Shown here: in pieces, positions 5,827 to 13,029 of the stretch | Layout of the letters: each line of letters starts with the position of its first letter | How positions within the stretch are numbered: the first letter of the stretch is position 1 | DNA from: Deltaproteobacteria bacterium | Lineage (GTDB): Bacteria > Desulfobacterota > DSM-4660 > Desulfatiglandales > HGW-15 | Assembly (NCBI GenBank): GCA_016932235.1 | Contig: JAFGDF010000270.1 | Coordinates: 1 to 13,029 of the forward strand | Direction of reading: 5' to 3' | Length of the DNA: 13,029 bases | The notes under the pieces: generated by a model | What the model was told of the DNA's origin: nothing | The model's input: only the letters and a program-made list of their open reading frames with translations | The model's database searches: none | Translations under genes and position numbers: made by a program

Positions 5827-7356
5827 TTAACTGGCCTCTGAACTTGGCTCGGGTTCACAAGCCTTCCTCCTTTTTTTGAGAATACCACGGATAATTCCAA
5901 TAAGCGAAAGTATGGTCAGGATAAAAAATGCAAGAGAAATGGGGCGGGTCACAAAGATTGCCAAGCTGCCGTCCGACATAAGTAAGGCTCTCTGGAAGGC
6001 CTTTTCCCCGATGGGGCCCAGGATAAAGGCGATGAGAAAGGGCGCGGTGGCGAAATTGAACTTCAACATATAGTAGCCCAGTATCCCGAAGACGATGACC
6101 ACGCCGATATCGAAGATGGAGTTGGTCATGGCATAGGCCCCAATCATACAAAAGATAAACAGGATGGAGAAAAGTGTCCTTCTCGGGACCCGACCAAGAT
6201 AGCGGAGATACTTCATGAAGATTGTCCCGAGGACATAATAGACCGCATCGCATATTAAAAGACCGACGAAGATGGCATAGATGATATCAGGACTCTCCTG
6301 GAAAAGCATAGGCCCCGGGATTAATCCTGCCACCAGAAAGGCCCCCATGATGATGGCGGTGACGCTGTCGCCCGGTATCCCTATGGTCAGCAGCGGGATG
6401 AAGGTGGCCCCCACCACGGCGCTGTTCCCGGATTCCGAGGCCGCGATCCCCTCCAGCGATCCCTTCCCGAACAATTCCGGGTTTCTGGATGCCTGTTTTG
6501 CCCTGGCATAGCTTATAAAGGCGCCGATCCCCACACCGATTCCGGGAATGGTCCCGATCGCTGTACCGATAGCGGTGCCCCTCACAATAGAGCGCAGGCA
6601 AGTCTTGAACTCGGCCCAGGATACGCGGTTATCGGCCGGATTGCTGGATGTGGGAATCGTATATTTGTCCACTTCGCTCTCTGACCTTCGGCCTATCTGG
6701 GTAAATATCTCCGGAAGGCAGAAGAGACCCACCAGCACAGGGATCAGGCTTAGACCTCCATCCAGGTTCACATTGTCAAAGCAAAAGCGGCGGGTGGACA
6801 CCACCGGATCAAGCCCCACTGTGGCTACCAGAAGGCCCATGGAACCTGATATCAACCCCTTTATCATGGAATCGCCGGACACACTCGCAATGATGGTGAG
6901 AGAAAAAAATATGAGAACCGCAATCTCCGGGGGGCCGAACTTCAATGCAATGGAAGCAAGGGGCGCCGCTACCGCGATCAGGACAAGATCAGACGCCGTA
7001 TCCGCCAGGCAGGAGGCATATTTGGCCATTTTTAGTGCCTTACCTGATTTACCCTGCTGTGTCAATGGGAACCCGTCCAGAACCGTGCACGCCGAGGCCG
7101 CGGTTCCAGGGGTGTTCAGCAGGATAGCGGTGATGGCCCCGCCAAAGGTTCCACCCTTGTAAAGCCCGATAAAGAGCATAATGGCCGTAATAAACGGCAT
7201 CTCAAACGTCAGCGGCATGAGCATTGCGATGGCCATCCCTCCGGTAAGTCCGGGTATGGAGCCGAAGAGAAGCCCGACGGAGGCGCCTATTACAATGGCC
7301 AGAAAGTTCTGCCATTGCATAATCAGGTCAAGCCCCAGAGCAAAATTTTCCAGCAT
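5827..7356 (-). CDS. tctA: TctA-type large membrane subunit of a tripartite tricarboxylate transporter
   Basis: A 509-aa integral membrane protein of the TctA family, the ion-driven permease that moves the solute handed over by TctC. It has about 11-12 hydrophobic segments. Conserved TctA stretches are visible: LFGSIPGLTGGMAIAMLMPL (30-49), AILLNTPGTAASACTVLDG (77-95), GLLVATVGLDPV in the middle, GTIPGIGVGIGAFISYARAK, and ASESGNSAVVGATFIPLL followed by GIPGDSVTAIIMGAFLVAG. Length matches the family. The ATG at 7356 is preceded by GAGGG, which overlaps the end of tctB 11 nt upstream, so translation is probably coupled. The C-terminus is a short basic/acidic cytoplasmic tail (KKRRKACEPEPSSE). 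Confidence 0.95.
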   Translation of the reverse strand: MLENFALGLDLIMQWQNFLAIVIGASVGLLFGSIPGLTGGMAIAMLMPLTFEMPFITAIMLFIGLYKGGTFGGAITAILLNTPGTAASACTVLDGFPLTQQGKSGKALKMAKYASCLADTASDLVLIAVAAPLASIALKFGPPEIAVLIFFSLTIIASVSGDSMIKGLISGSMGLLVATVGLDPVVSTRRFCFDNVNLDGGLSLIPVLVGLFCLPEIFTQIGRRSESEVDKYTIPTSSNPADNRVSWAEFKTCLRSIVRGTAIGTAIGTIPGIGVGIGAFISYARAKQASRNPELFGKGSLEGIAASESGNSAVVGATFIPLLTIGIPGDSVTAIIMGAFLVAGLIPGPMLFQESPDIIYAIFVGLLICDAVYYVLGTIFMKYLRYLGRVPRRTLFSILFIFCMIGAYAMTNSIFDIGVVIVFGILGYYMLKFNFATAPFLIAFILGPIGEKAFQRALLMSDGSLAIFVTRPISLAFFILTILSLIGIIRGILKKRRKACEPEPSSEAS

Positions 7357-7367
7357 AATTCAATCCC

Positions 7368-7862
7368 TCATTTCAGCCATGATCCGGTTGGGAACTGGAC
7401 TTTCATGCCGTATCTAAAAAACACGTACACGCCCGCGGAAACGATCATCGTGGTCAGGATGGTGCGCAGGGGCCGTTTCATTCCTCCCTGGATCGTAAAG
7501 AGGGCCGTAAGCCCCAGAAACATTCCCGGGAAAAAACCGAGATACTGAAACATCTTCATGAAAAATACGGCGGAGAAAAAAGCCCCTACTACGCGTACCT
7601 CTTCGACCAGGCTCATCATATTGGACGGAGGGGGAGGCATCCTTCCTTTGGGGAGCAGGCGTACAAGAACCAGCAGGATACCCAGGATACCGATAATCAG
7701 GGTAATCAGCTCCGGATAAAACCGTGGAGAAAAACTTTTTGTATCATATCCCTCCATAACTCCGATCTGGGTGGGGATCAGATAAAAAAGGACAAGGATG
7801 CTAAAACCAACGACGGTCAGTGCTATGATCCACTCCCTAACCTCTTCCTTGCTCATGCTCAT
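7368..7862 (-). CDS. tctB: TctB-type small membrane subunit of a tripartite tricarboxylate transporter
   Basis: A 164-aa membrane protein of the TctB family, the small companion of TctA. Four hydrophobic segments are visible at about residues 11-30, 51-70, 91-125 (possibly two helices with FQYLGFFPG at the turn) and 134-152. The SPRFYPELI motif before helix 2 and the GMKVQFPTG tail are typical of the family. TctB proteins vary greatly in sequence, and the position directly before tctA supports the call. The start ATG overlaps the stop of a small upstream ORF as ATGA, and a second in-frame ATG lies two codons later. The role beyond being required for transport is not well defined for the family. 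Confidence 0.9.
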   Translation of the reverse strand: MSMSKEEVREWIIALTVVGFSILVLFYLIPTQIGVMEGYDTKSFSPRFYPELITLIIGILGILLVLVRLLPKGRMPPPPSNMMSLVEEVRVVGAFFSAVFFMKMFQYLGFFPGMFLGLTALFTIQGGMKRPLRTILTTMIVSAGVYVFFRYGMKVQFPTGSWLK

Positions 7863-8107
7863 TCGCCTTCACCTCTCATAGCAGGCACCCCGGTTCCCGT
7901 ATCAATGATATTCCCCATCCATACCTTGACTCTCGCCAACGAGGTATCTCTCCCGGGGTCCGATAGATAGGAGGGTTTTTCTGCAATTCCTTCTATGAAA
8001 ACTTCCCGGATATGAGGGATATGCAACCTCAGCATTTCTCGGCTATCTTTTTTCCCTCGCCTATGGCGTATGAAGAAATCTATATGATCCTGGATCGAGG
8101 TCCACAA
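7859..8107 (-). CDS. Small ORF coupled to tctB, function unknown
   Basis: An 82-codon frame from TTG 8107 to a stop overlapping the tctB start as ATGA, a layout typical of real coupled genes. The product is soluble, basic in its middle (DFFIRHRRGKKDSREMLRLH) and recognised as no family. The IRHRRGKKDSREMLRLHIPHIREVF stretch (residues about 12-36) faintly recalls the last helices of the FCD domain of GntR regulators, so it could be a remnant of a regulator; this is a guess. The start is poor: TTG with only a distant GAGG, an in-frame stop 12 nt further upstream, and no ATG. It may instead be an untranslated leader. Confidence 0.35.
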   Translation of the reverse strand: MWTSIQDHIDFFIRHRRGKKDSREMLRLHIPHIREVFIEGIAEKPSYLSDPGRDTSLARVKVWMGNIIDTGTGVPAMRGEGE

Positions 8108-8112
8108 AGGCC

Positions 8113-8130
8113 GATAACCTCACGGTTATC
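8113..8130. promoter_or_regulatory. 18-bp palindrome, possible operator
   Basis: GATAACC-TCAC-GGTTATC, a perfect inverted repeat of two 7-bp arms with a 4-bp centre. It lies just upstream of the small ORF that precedes tctB. Symmetry and length fit a dimeric repressor site, for example of a GntR- or LysR-type regulator. As a 7-bp stem with a 4-nt loop it could also be an RNA hairpin in the operon leader. No regulator gene is in the window. Confidence 0.4.
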
Positions 8131-8605
8131 TCATGCCATCTTATTACCCTATTGATTCTATCGATTAGTTTTCATTACGATTATATTCTAAAGATTTTGA
8201 TACTTCAATGCCAGCAAAATTATTGCTTCACCAATCCTCTTATACCCCATGCCTCACCCCTCCGCTTAGCAACCCTCTTTGAGGGGAAATATCCCAGGTA
8301 TTATGCATTTTATGACGATTTTCGCCAGGTTCTGAAAAGGTCTCAAAGTTTATTTATTATAATCATATGAAATGTCTGTAATTGAATTCTGCATTCTGAA
8401 TCCAATAAAATAGATACACAAATACCGTATTCATGTCAACATAAACTTATACCCGAATTTTGCACGGGATGAATGTATAAGGCAATTGTGCGATAATTTT
8501 TTTTGTTCTCCTGTTTTCACCAGGAAGACAGGGGATAAAGAAACCTTTAAATATGTAAACTATGCAGACTTCAACTGTACACCTTGATCATCCATACTTT
8601 TTGTC
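8131..8605. other. Divergent regulatory gap between the tct operon and the molybdoenzyme genes
   Basis: About 475 bp, AT-rich, with no credible gene; the plus-strand frame over 8152-8370 has no ribosome site and no protein-like composition. It separates divergently transcribed operons and should hold the promoters for both. It contains an ATTCAG-type element (8384-8401), an 11-bp palindrome AATAC-C-GTATT (8421-8431), a CCCG/CGGG hairpin at about 8452-8468, and a T8 run near 8500. Confidence 0.6.
8384..8439 (-). promoter_or_regulatory. Possible tct operon promoter with shared regulatory elements
   Basis: On the minus strand a perfect -35 TTGACA (8434-8439) is followed after 17 bp by a weak -10 TATCTA (8411-8416). 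The palindrome AATAC-G-GTATT (8421-8431) fills the spacer. Just downstream is ATTCAGAATGCAGAATTC (8384-8401), which matches 16 of 18 positions of the element at 11643-11660 upstream of the flavoprotein gene. The promoter alone is weak; the co-occurrence of both elements with TTGACA at the two sites is what supports it. Confidence 0.4.
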
Positions 8606-8634
8606 TTGACAGATAGGAGTCCTTCCTTCCATTA
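8606..8634 (+). promoter_or_regulatory. Candidate promoter of the molybdoenzyme operon
   Basis: TTGACA (8606-8611) is followed after an 18-19 bp spacer by CATTAT (about 8630-8635, four of six consensus bases). If used, transcription would begin near 8642, excluding the TTG codon at 8606 as a translation start and supporting the downstream ATG. Confidence 0.45.
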
Positions 8635-8716
8635 TGTCTCAGTTTTTCCCGGGGCGACCGCTCAATTTGAAGAAGAAATAATCATGCAAGAATTAAAAAA
8701 GAAAGGATCAAACAAC

Positions 8717-10870
8717 ATGAGTACCAGCATTAAACCACACACATATAACGCCAATCCGGGCAAACTGCCTGGTCCGGATACCGGTGTAGAAATACGAAAA
8801 ACGATCTGTCATATCTGCAACCCGGTAGCAAACTGCGGGATCGATGCCTATGTCAGAGACGGCGTCGTCATCAAGGTGGAAGGGAGCGAGGAGAACCCTC
8901 ACAACAGGGGGACTCTCTGCTCCAAAGGCTCCGCCAGCAGGCAATATGTCTACCATCAAGATCGTATCTTGCACCCCATGATTCGGAAGGGTAATCGAGG
9001 CTCCGGATCATTTCAACCCATTTCCTGGGAGGAAGCCCTGGACCAGATAGCAGAGAGGCTGATCAGAATAAAGGAAGAGACCGGTCCGGAATCCGTGGTC
9101 TTTTACGTGGGTTTTTGCAAATGGATGCGCCCTTTTTTAAAACGTCTAACCCATGGTTTCGGGTCCCCGAATTACTGCACCGAGTCCAGTGTCTGTGCTG
9201 AGGCTGCCAGGATAGCCGCGGCCCTGAACTACGGCGCCTTTGGAACGCCGGAATTTGATAAAATGAAATGCCTTTTACTCTGGAGCCGGAATCCGTTTTG
9301 GTCCTGTAGTGCCATGGTGGACAGGATCCTCACCGCGAAGGAAAAACGGGGAATGAAGATTATCGAGGTAGGACCCCTGATCACCCCTATGACGGCCCAT
9401 GCGGACATACACCTGCGTATCCGGCCAGGGACATCAGGGGCCCTGGCCCTGGGAATGGCCGATGTTATTATCAAGGAAGGCCTCTATGACCGCGAATTCG
9501 TGGAAAAATACACCCTTGGATTTGAAGAATTCCGGGGATATGTTAGACAATTTTCTGTATCAGAAACTGAAAGGATTACCGGTGTTCCGGGCGATCTGCT
9601 CATAAAAGCGGCCAGGCTCTATGCCGGCACAAAGCCGGCCGGCATGTGGAACGGGGCTTCTCCCACAGTGCACCATACGAATGGAGTTCAGAACCACAGG
9701 GCCATTACCGCACTGGTTGGCCTGACCGGCAACTATGACAGGGAAGGGGGAAATTATGTAACATCGTCGACATACCTCCATATCTGGAGCGGCCTTCAGA
9801 CGAGGGAAAACGCCTTTGAACAGACGCTCCCGTGGGAAGACATGCCCCCCAGAGTGGGCCAGGACGTATTTCCAGTGTGGAGCCGCATAGTCCCCCAGGG
9901 TCAATCAATGCATATACCATTTCAAATTCGAACCAAAAAACCCTACCCGCTTCGTGCCATGCTCTGTTTCGGGCTAAACTACCGTATGTGGCCTGGTTCG
10001 GACTTTTTCAAGGAAAGCCTGAACATGCTTGATTTTGTTGTTGATATCGATCTTTTTATGACCGATTCAGCCAGGATGGCGGATATCGTATTGCCGGCCT
10101 GCTCTTCCTTTGAGCGAAGCGAACTCAATTTTTACCCGGAAGGTTATGGCATATGGACCGAACCCGTCATCGCACCCTTGGGGCAGTCTAGGTCGGATGT
10201 GGATATTATTAGGGATCTGGCCACGCGGTTGACCCCGGAGGATACCCTGCTTCAATCCGGTTACGAGGCTTGCCTCGACTGGATCTTTGAACCGTCCGGG
10301 CTGACCATGTCGGAACTAAAGAAACATCCCAAAGGTTACACAGTCAAGGATCCTGTGGTGTTGCCTTATCAGAAATATGAAACCCGAGGATTCAACACCC
10401 CATCCGGAAAGATGGAGTTCGCCTCGACTATACTGAAGGAAGCGGGTGTGGATCCTCTTCCCGTTTACCAGGAACCGAAACTGAGCCCCCTGTCTAAAAC
10501 GGATACGGCATCAGAGTACCCTCTGATTCTTACTACAGGGGCACGCCTTCCCATGTTCGTTCACTCCCGCACGTTCCGGCTGGAATGGACCCGCAGGCTC
10601 CGACCACACCCAATGGTGGATATCAATCCCAGGGACGCCCGGAATCGCGGGATCCTCGCACTTGATGAGGTTACTCTCTCCACCAACAGGGGCTCTATCC
10701 GGGTGAAGGCGAATCTCACGGAAACGGTTCCTCCGGGCGTCGTAAGCATGATGTACGGGTATCCGGAAGCCGACGTCAACGAACTGATTGAACCGGATTA
10801 TGTGGACCCCATCTCGGGGTTTCCCGGCTTTAAATCATTATTATGTGAGATAACAAAAATTACCGATTAA
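8717..10870 (+). CDS. Molybdopterin-dependent oxidoreductase, catalytic subunit (DMSO reductase family)
   Basis: A 717-aa protein of the DMSO reductase superfamily (COG0243). The N-terminal [4Fe-4S] domain uses Cys31, 34, 40 and 68, spacing C-x2-C-x5-C-x27-C. The middle carries the Mo-bis-MGD fold (PISWEEALDQIAERL; WNGASPTVHHTNGVQNHRA; DIVLPACSSFERSE). Cys154 or Cys160 in NYCTESSVC is the likely Mo/W ligand, as in the Cys-ligand (Phs/Psr, formate dehydrogenase-like) branch. The C-terminal dinucleotide-binding domain spans about 600-712. There is no twin-arginine signal, so it should be cytoplasmic. ATG 8717 is chosen for AAAGGA 9 nt upstream; ATG 8684 is possible. The ferredoxin subunit follows 13 bp later and should pass electrons. 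The substrate is unknown. Confidence 0.92.
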   Translation: MSTSIKPHTYNANPGKLPGPDTGVEIRKTICHICNPVANCGIDAYVRDGVVIKVEGSEENPHNRGTLCSKGSASRQYVYHQDRILHPMIRKGNRGSGSFQPISWEEALDQIAERLIRIKEETGPESVVFYVGFCKWMRPFLKRLTHGFGSPNYCTESSVCAEAARIAAALNYGAFGTPEFDKMKCLLLWSRNPFWSCSAMVDRILTAKEKRGMKIIEVGPLITPMTAHADIHLRIRPGTSGALALGMADVIIKEGLYDREFVEKYTLGFEEFRGYVRQFSVSETERITGVPGDLLIKAARLYAGTKPAGMWNGASPTVHHTNGVQNHRAITALVGLTGNYDREGGNYVTSSTYLHIWSGLQTRENAFEQTLPWEDMPPRVGQDVFPVWSRIVPQGQSMHIPFQIRTKKPYPLRAMLCFGLNYRMWPGSDFFKESLNMLDFVVDIDLFMTDSARMADIVLPACSSFERSELNFYPEGYGIWTEPVIAPLGQSRSDVDIIRDLATRLTPEDTLLQSGYEACLDWIFEPSGLTMSELKKHPKGYTVKDPVVLPYQKYETRGFNTPSGKMEFASTILKEAGVDPLPVYQEPKLSPLSKTDTASEYPLILTTGARLPMFVHSRTFRLEWTRRLRPHPMVDINPRDARNRGILALDEVTLSTNRGSIRVKANLTETVPPGVVSMMYGYPEADVNELIEPDYVDPISGFPGFKSLLCEITKITD

Positions 10871-10883
10871 AGGAGCAAAGTAA

Positions 10884-11402
10884 ATGAAGCAACTAGCATT
10901 TTCTTTCGACATCTCCCGCTGTTCCGGCTGCTACGCCTGCGTTGTAGCATGCCAGGACCAAAACGACTTCACAGGTAATGATGTCGCGTTCAGACATGTG
11001 ACATTGTACGAGGAAGGGGAATATCCTTCTGCAAGAATTCTTTTTATTTCAACATCCTGTTTCCACTGCGGTGATGCTCCCTGCCTGATGGTCTGTCCCA
11101 CAGGCGCCATATTTAGAATTGATGAAAACGGCATAATAGTTATAAATCGTGATCTTTGCATAGGATGCCACAGTTGCGAGCTTGCATGTCCTTTTGGGGC
11201 TCCGAAATTTGCCGAGGACCGCAAAATGGTAAAATGTGACATGTGTAGTATTCGCATGGAACATCACATGGCGCCTGCGTGTGTACGGGCATGTCCATCC
11301 CGGGCAATTGACGTGGGCTCACTTGAAGAGATATCTAGGAGAAAATCGGAAAACGCCTCGATAAAAATATTGAAATCACTCGTAACAGCACGACCTGCGT
11401 AA
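10884..11402 (+). CDS. Ferredoxin-type electron transfer subunit with four [4Fe-4S] clusters (DmsB/PhsB/NrfC-like)
   Basis: A 172-aa iron-sulfur protein that carries electrons to or from the molybdoenzyme encoded just before it. Sixteen cysteines fall into four clusters: 13/16/19/23, 59/62/67/71, 92/95/98/102 and 118/121/133/137, the standard set of the DmsB family, with CIGCHSCELACPFGAP the clearest. No signal peptide, so it is cytoplasmic like its partner. GGAG lies 8 nt before the ATG, 13 bp after the previous stop, so the two form an operon. Usual family length is about 180-200 aa; the tail after residue 145 is short and basic. No NrfD/DmsC membrane anchor follows, so the electron partner is more likely soluble. 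Confidence 0.93.
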   Translation: MKQLAFSFDISRCSGCYACVVACQDQNDFTGNDVAFRHVTLYEEGEYPSARILFISTSCFHCGDAPCLMVCPTGAIFRIDENGIIVINRDLCIGCHSCELACPFGAPKFAEDRKMVKCDMCSIRMEHHMAPACVRACPSRAIDVGSLEEISRRKSENASIKILKSLVTARPA

Positions 11403-11722
11403 AGCCAAATCTGTGAATTAGGAACATATAAGGAAATCAGGATCACACACGAAAAAACTATCGGACTTTATCCGACAAACTGGCAATAGTACATCATGAA
11501 TACCTGCCCCTTTTAATGAGCTAACGGTAGAAGCTCCTTCAGCCAAATGTATGAGTTCTTCACCAAATGATTTTTAAGCAGCCTACGCCCTGCGCAAAGG
11601 GGGCACAATTTGCTTGACAAAGTTCCGTTCATAGAATACTGTATTCAGCATGCAGAATTTAGTATCGTTAAACTGAAAGCCTGTCTCATGGCGAACTGAT
11701 GTTTTTCAGAATGGAGATATCG
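11403..11722. other. Regulatory gap before the flavoprotein gene
   Basis: 320 bp without a gene. It holds a small inverted repeat TCGGA-CTTTA-TCCGA (11461-11475) after the ferredoxin gene, which lacks a U tract and is a poor terminator, and the promoter and palindrome region at 11614-11660. Nothing else is recognisable. Confidence 0.55.
11614..11660 (+). promoter_or_regulatory. Flavoprotein promoter with palindromic operator
   Basis: TTGACA (11614-11619), a 17-bp spacer, and TACTGT (11637-11642). A perfect 13-bp palindrome GAATAC-T-GTATTC (11634-11646) covers the -10, where a bound regulator would block polymerase. It is followed directly by ATTCAGCATGCAGAATTT (11643-11660), matching 16 of 18 bases of the element at 8384-8401 (there on the minus strand). 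This suggests a regulator shared with the tct/molybdoenzyme intergenic region. Confidence 0.55.
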
Positions 11723-13029
11723 ATGAAATCACTGTCCATTGAGGAGTTTGATACGGACGTCCTGGTCATAGGTGCGGGCGCCGGAGGCATGATGGCGGCA
11801 ATCAGCGCGGCTGATGAGGGCGCGGCCGTAATCCTGTGCGAAAAAGGCAATGCGCGGCGGTCAGGAGGGATATTCGCCGGTAACGATCATTTTTTCTGTT
11901 TCATCCCGGAGATTCACGGGGCTGATGCCCGTGAAAATTTTGTCAATTCGATTATGTCAGGAGGTATGATCGATGCGGATATCGCGTGCAGGTACGTTGA
12001 CAAAGCCCGTGATGTTTTAGGGAAATGGGAAGAATGGGGGATTAACTTAAAGACGAACGGTCATTACGAATTCACCGGTCACGGGTGGCCCGGATCATCG
12101 GGAAAGATGGGAGAACCCGGAAAGACGGACCGGGGGCATATCCATTTTTCTGATCCCGAGATCTGTCCAAAATTAGAGCAGCAGGTGCGAAAAAGGGGTG
12201 TCCGCATAATAAACAGGGTTATGATGACGGAACTTCTCAAGGACCATGACGGCGGAATAATCGGCGCCATGGGCGTCAGCACCAGAGAACCCACACTTTT
12301 TGTTATCCACGCAAAGAGCGTAATTCTCAATTCGGGCGCTGTTAACGGGACTCGACTTTACCCTTCACCTTACGTGAAAGGCTACAGCATGGCTGAGCCG
12401 GGAACAGGCGATGGTGAAGTCATGGCCTATAGAGCTGGGGCCGATATCCAGAACGCGGAGATGTGTTACCTGCAGACCGGGTTGCGTTTTGGCCCCTGGG
12501 CCGGAAGGGGAACATGGGTGGGCATCCTGCGGGATGCGGAAGGCAAGCCCGTTGGGCCGCCCTATCTATCCGCGCCTGATCCCGAAATCGGTGACATGTC
12601 AGTCGAGAGTCCCGACGCGATTGATCATGCCCTGGCAACGGGAAGAGGTCCGGTCTGGATGGATCCGCGCGGCATCTCCCTGGAAGATGAGAAATACATG
12701 AGGTGGGGTTTTGAGAGCGAGGCCATGCATGCCTTTGTCAACTGGGTTGACAGTGAAAAGATAGATTTCAAATCCACGCGCTTTGAGTTTACCGTGTTTC
12801 AACCCCGCCCCAACATTTGCATAAGGGTTAAGGCGGATTTTCAGACCTCGCTTGACGGGCTCTATGCGATAATGCGGAGAGGTCTTCCGAAGAGCGCCGT
12901 TGGAGGACTTGTTTCCGGGAAAGCAGCGGCGAAATATTCGCGGGATATCGAGCCTGCAGACAATGAAGATTCTCAGGACTTAATCCAAGAAGCGAAAAGG
13001 TCATATGAGGCGATTTTGAACCGAGAGGG
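11723..13029 (+). CDS. FAD-binding oxidoreductase of the fumarate reductase / AprA-like flavoprotein family (3' end outside window)
   Basis: The first 435 codons of a flavoprotein related to succinate dehydrogenase/fumarate reductase flavoprotein subunits and AprA. Residues 12-41 are the FAD Rossmann fold with GAGAGG (17-22) and the ribose-binding Glu40. ARRSGGIFAGNDHFF follows, in the position of the family's serine/glycine-rich flavin loop. NSGAVNGTRL is the second dinucleotide segment. SLDGLYA (about 376-382) and GGLVSGKAAAKY (about 394-405) match the closing FAD motif, but the usual A-G-D/E after GLYA is replaced by IMRRG. Family proteins reduce or oxidise C-C double bonds or, in AprA, adenylylsulfate. 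ATG 11723 is chosen for GGAG 6 nt upstream. No signal peptide. It has its own promoter but shares control elements with the upstream region. Substrate unknown. Confidence 0.85.
   Translation, partial: MKSLSIEEFDTDVLVIGAGAGGMMAAISAADEGAAVILCEKGNARRSGGIFAGNDHFFCFIPEIHGADARENFVNSIMSGGMIDADIACRYVDKARDVLGKWEEWGINLKTNGHYEFTGHGWPGSSGKMGEPGKTDRGHIHFSDPEICPKLEQQVRKRGVRIINRVMMTELLKDHDGGIIGAMGVSTREPTLFVIHAKSVILNSGAVNGTRLYPSPYVKGYSMAEPGTGDGEVMAYRAGADIQNAEMCYLQTGLRFGPWAGRGTWVGILRDAEGKPVGPPYLSAPDPEIGDMSVESPDAIDHALATGRGPVWMDPRGISLEDEKYMRWGFESEAMHAFVNWVDSEKIDFKSTRFEFTVFQPRPNICIRVKADFQTSLDGLYAIMRRGLPKSAVGGLVSGKAAAKYSRDIEPADNEDSQDLIQEAKRSYEAILNRE

Noticed and set aside
5403..7162. Several long plus-strand frames opposite tctC and tctA
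   Set aside because: Shadows of GC-rich third codon positions of the real minus-strand genes.
8152..8370. Plus-strand 72-codon ORF between the divergent operons
   Set aside because: No Shine-Dalgarno, AT-driven composition, and no recognisable protein pattern.
8606..8716. Extended N-terminus of the molybdoenzyme from TTG 8606
   Set aside because: The TTG is part of a likely -35 box, has no ribosome site, and the added residues precede the conserved family start.

Overview
The window reads as a piece of a chromosome from an anaerobic Desulfobacterota-type (deltaproteobacterial) bacterium. This is inferred from protein style only: a tripartite tricarboxylate (TTT) transporter, a cytoplasmic molybdopterin oxidoreductase with a four-cluster ferredoxin subunit, an AprA/fumarate-reductase-like flavoprotein, and an integrase fragment of a type common in that group. 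No taxonomic marker gene is present; the one intact RNA gene is tRNA-Ala(GGC).

Positions 1-4530 are AT-rich accessory DNA, probably layered remains of integrated elements. They hold two doubtful minus-strand short ORFs (1-85, 213-362), two copies of a 115-bp repeat with an internal hairpin (544-658 and 2859-2973), and a 57-nt stretch resembling the 3' end of tmRNA (918-974), a classic attachment site. Between the repeats sits a two-gene operon: a ParA-type ATPase with an N-terminal helix-turn-helix (1331-2404) and an overlapping small gene of unknown function (2383-2790). Then come a YkvA/DUF1232 protein (3222-3581), a ribbon-helix-helix protein on the minus strand (3881-4093) and a 5'-truncated tyrosine integrase (4124-4522) that ends 6 bp from the 3' end of tRNA-Ala (4529-4604, minus). 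That last arrangement marks an old island boundary at the tRNA.

Positions 4605-8122 hold a minus-strand TTT transporter operon in the order tctB-tctA-tctC, possibly led by a small coupled ORF (7859-8107). Its substrate, probably a carboxylate, cannot be read from the sequence. The operon ends near a long hairpin at 4724-4763.

Positions 8131-13029 run on the plus strand. After a 475-bp regulatory gap come the molybdopterin oxidoreductase (8717-10870) and, 13 bp later, its 16-cysteine ferredoxin partner (10884-11402). After a 320-bp gap with a good promoter and a perfect palindrome comes a FAD-binding flavoprotein (from 11723, running off the window). A near-identical 18-bp element (one copy inverted) and an 11-13-bp AATAC/GTATT palindrome occur in both gaps, so the transporter, the molybdoenzyme and the flavoprotein may belong to one catabolic module: import of an organic acid followed by redox steps. 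That link is inference from layout and shared sites.
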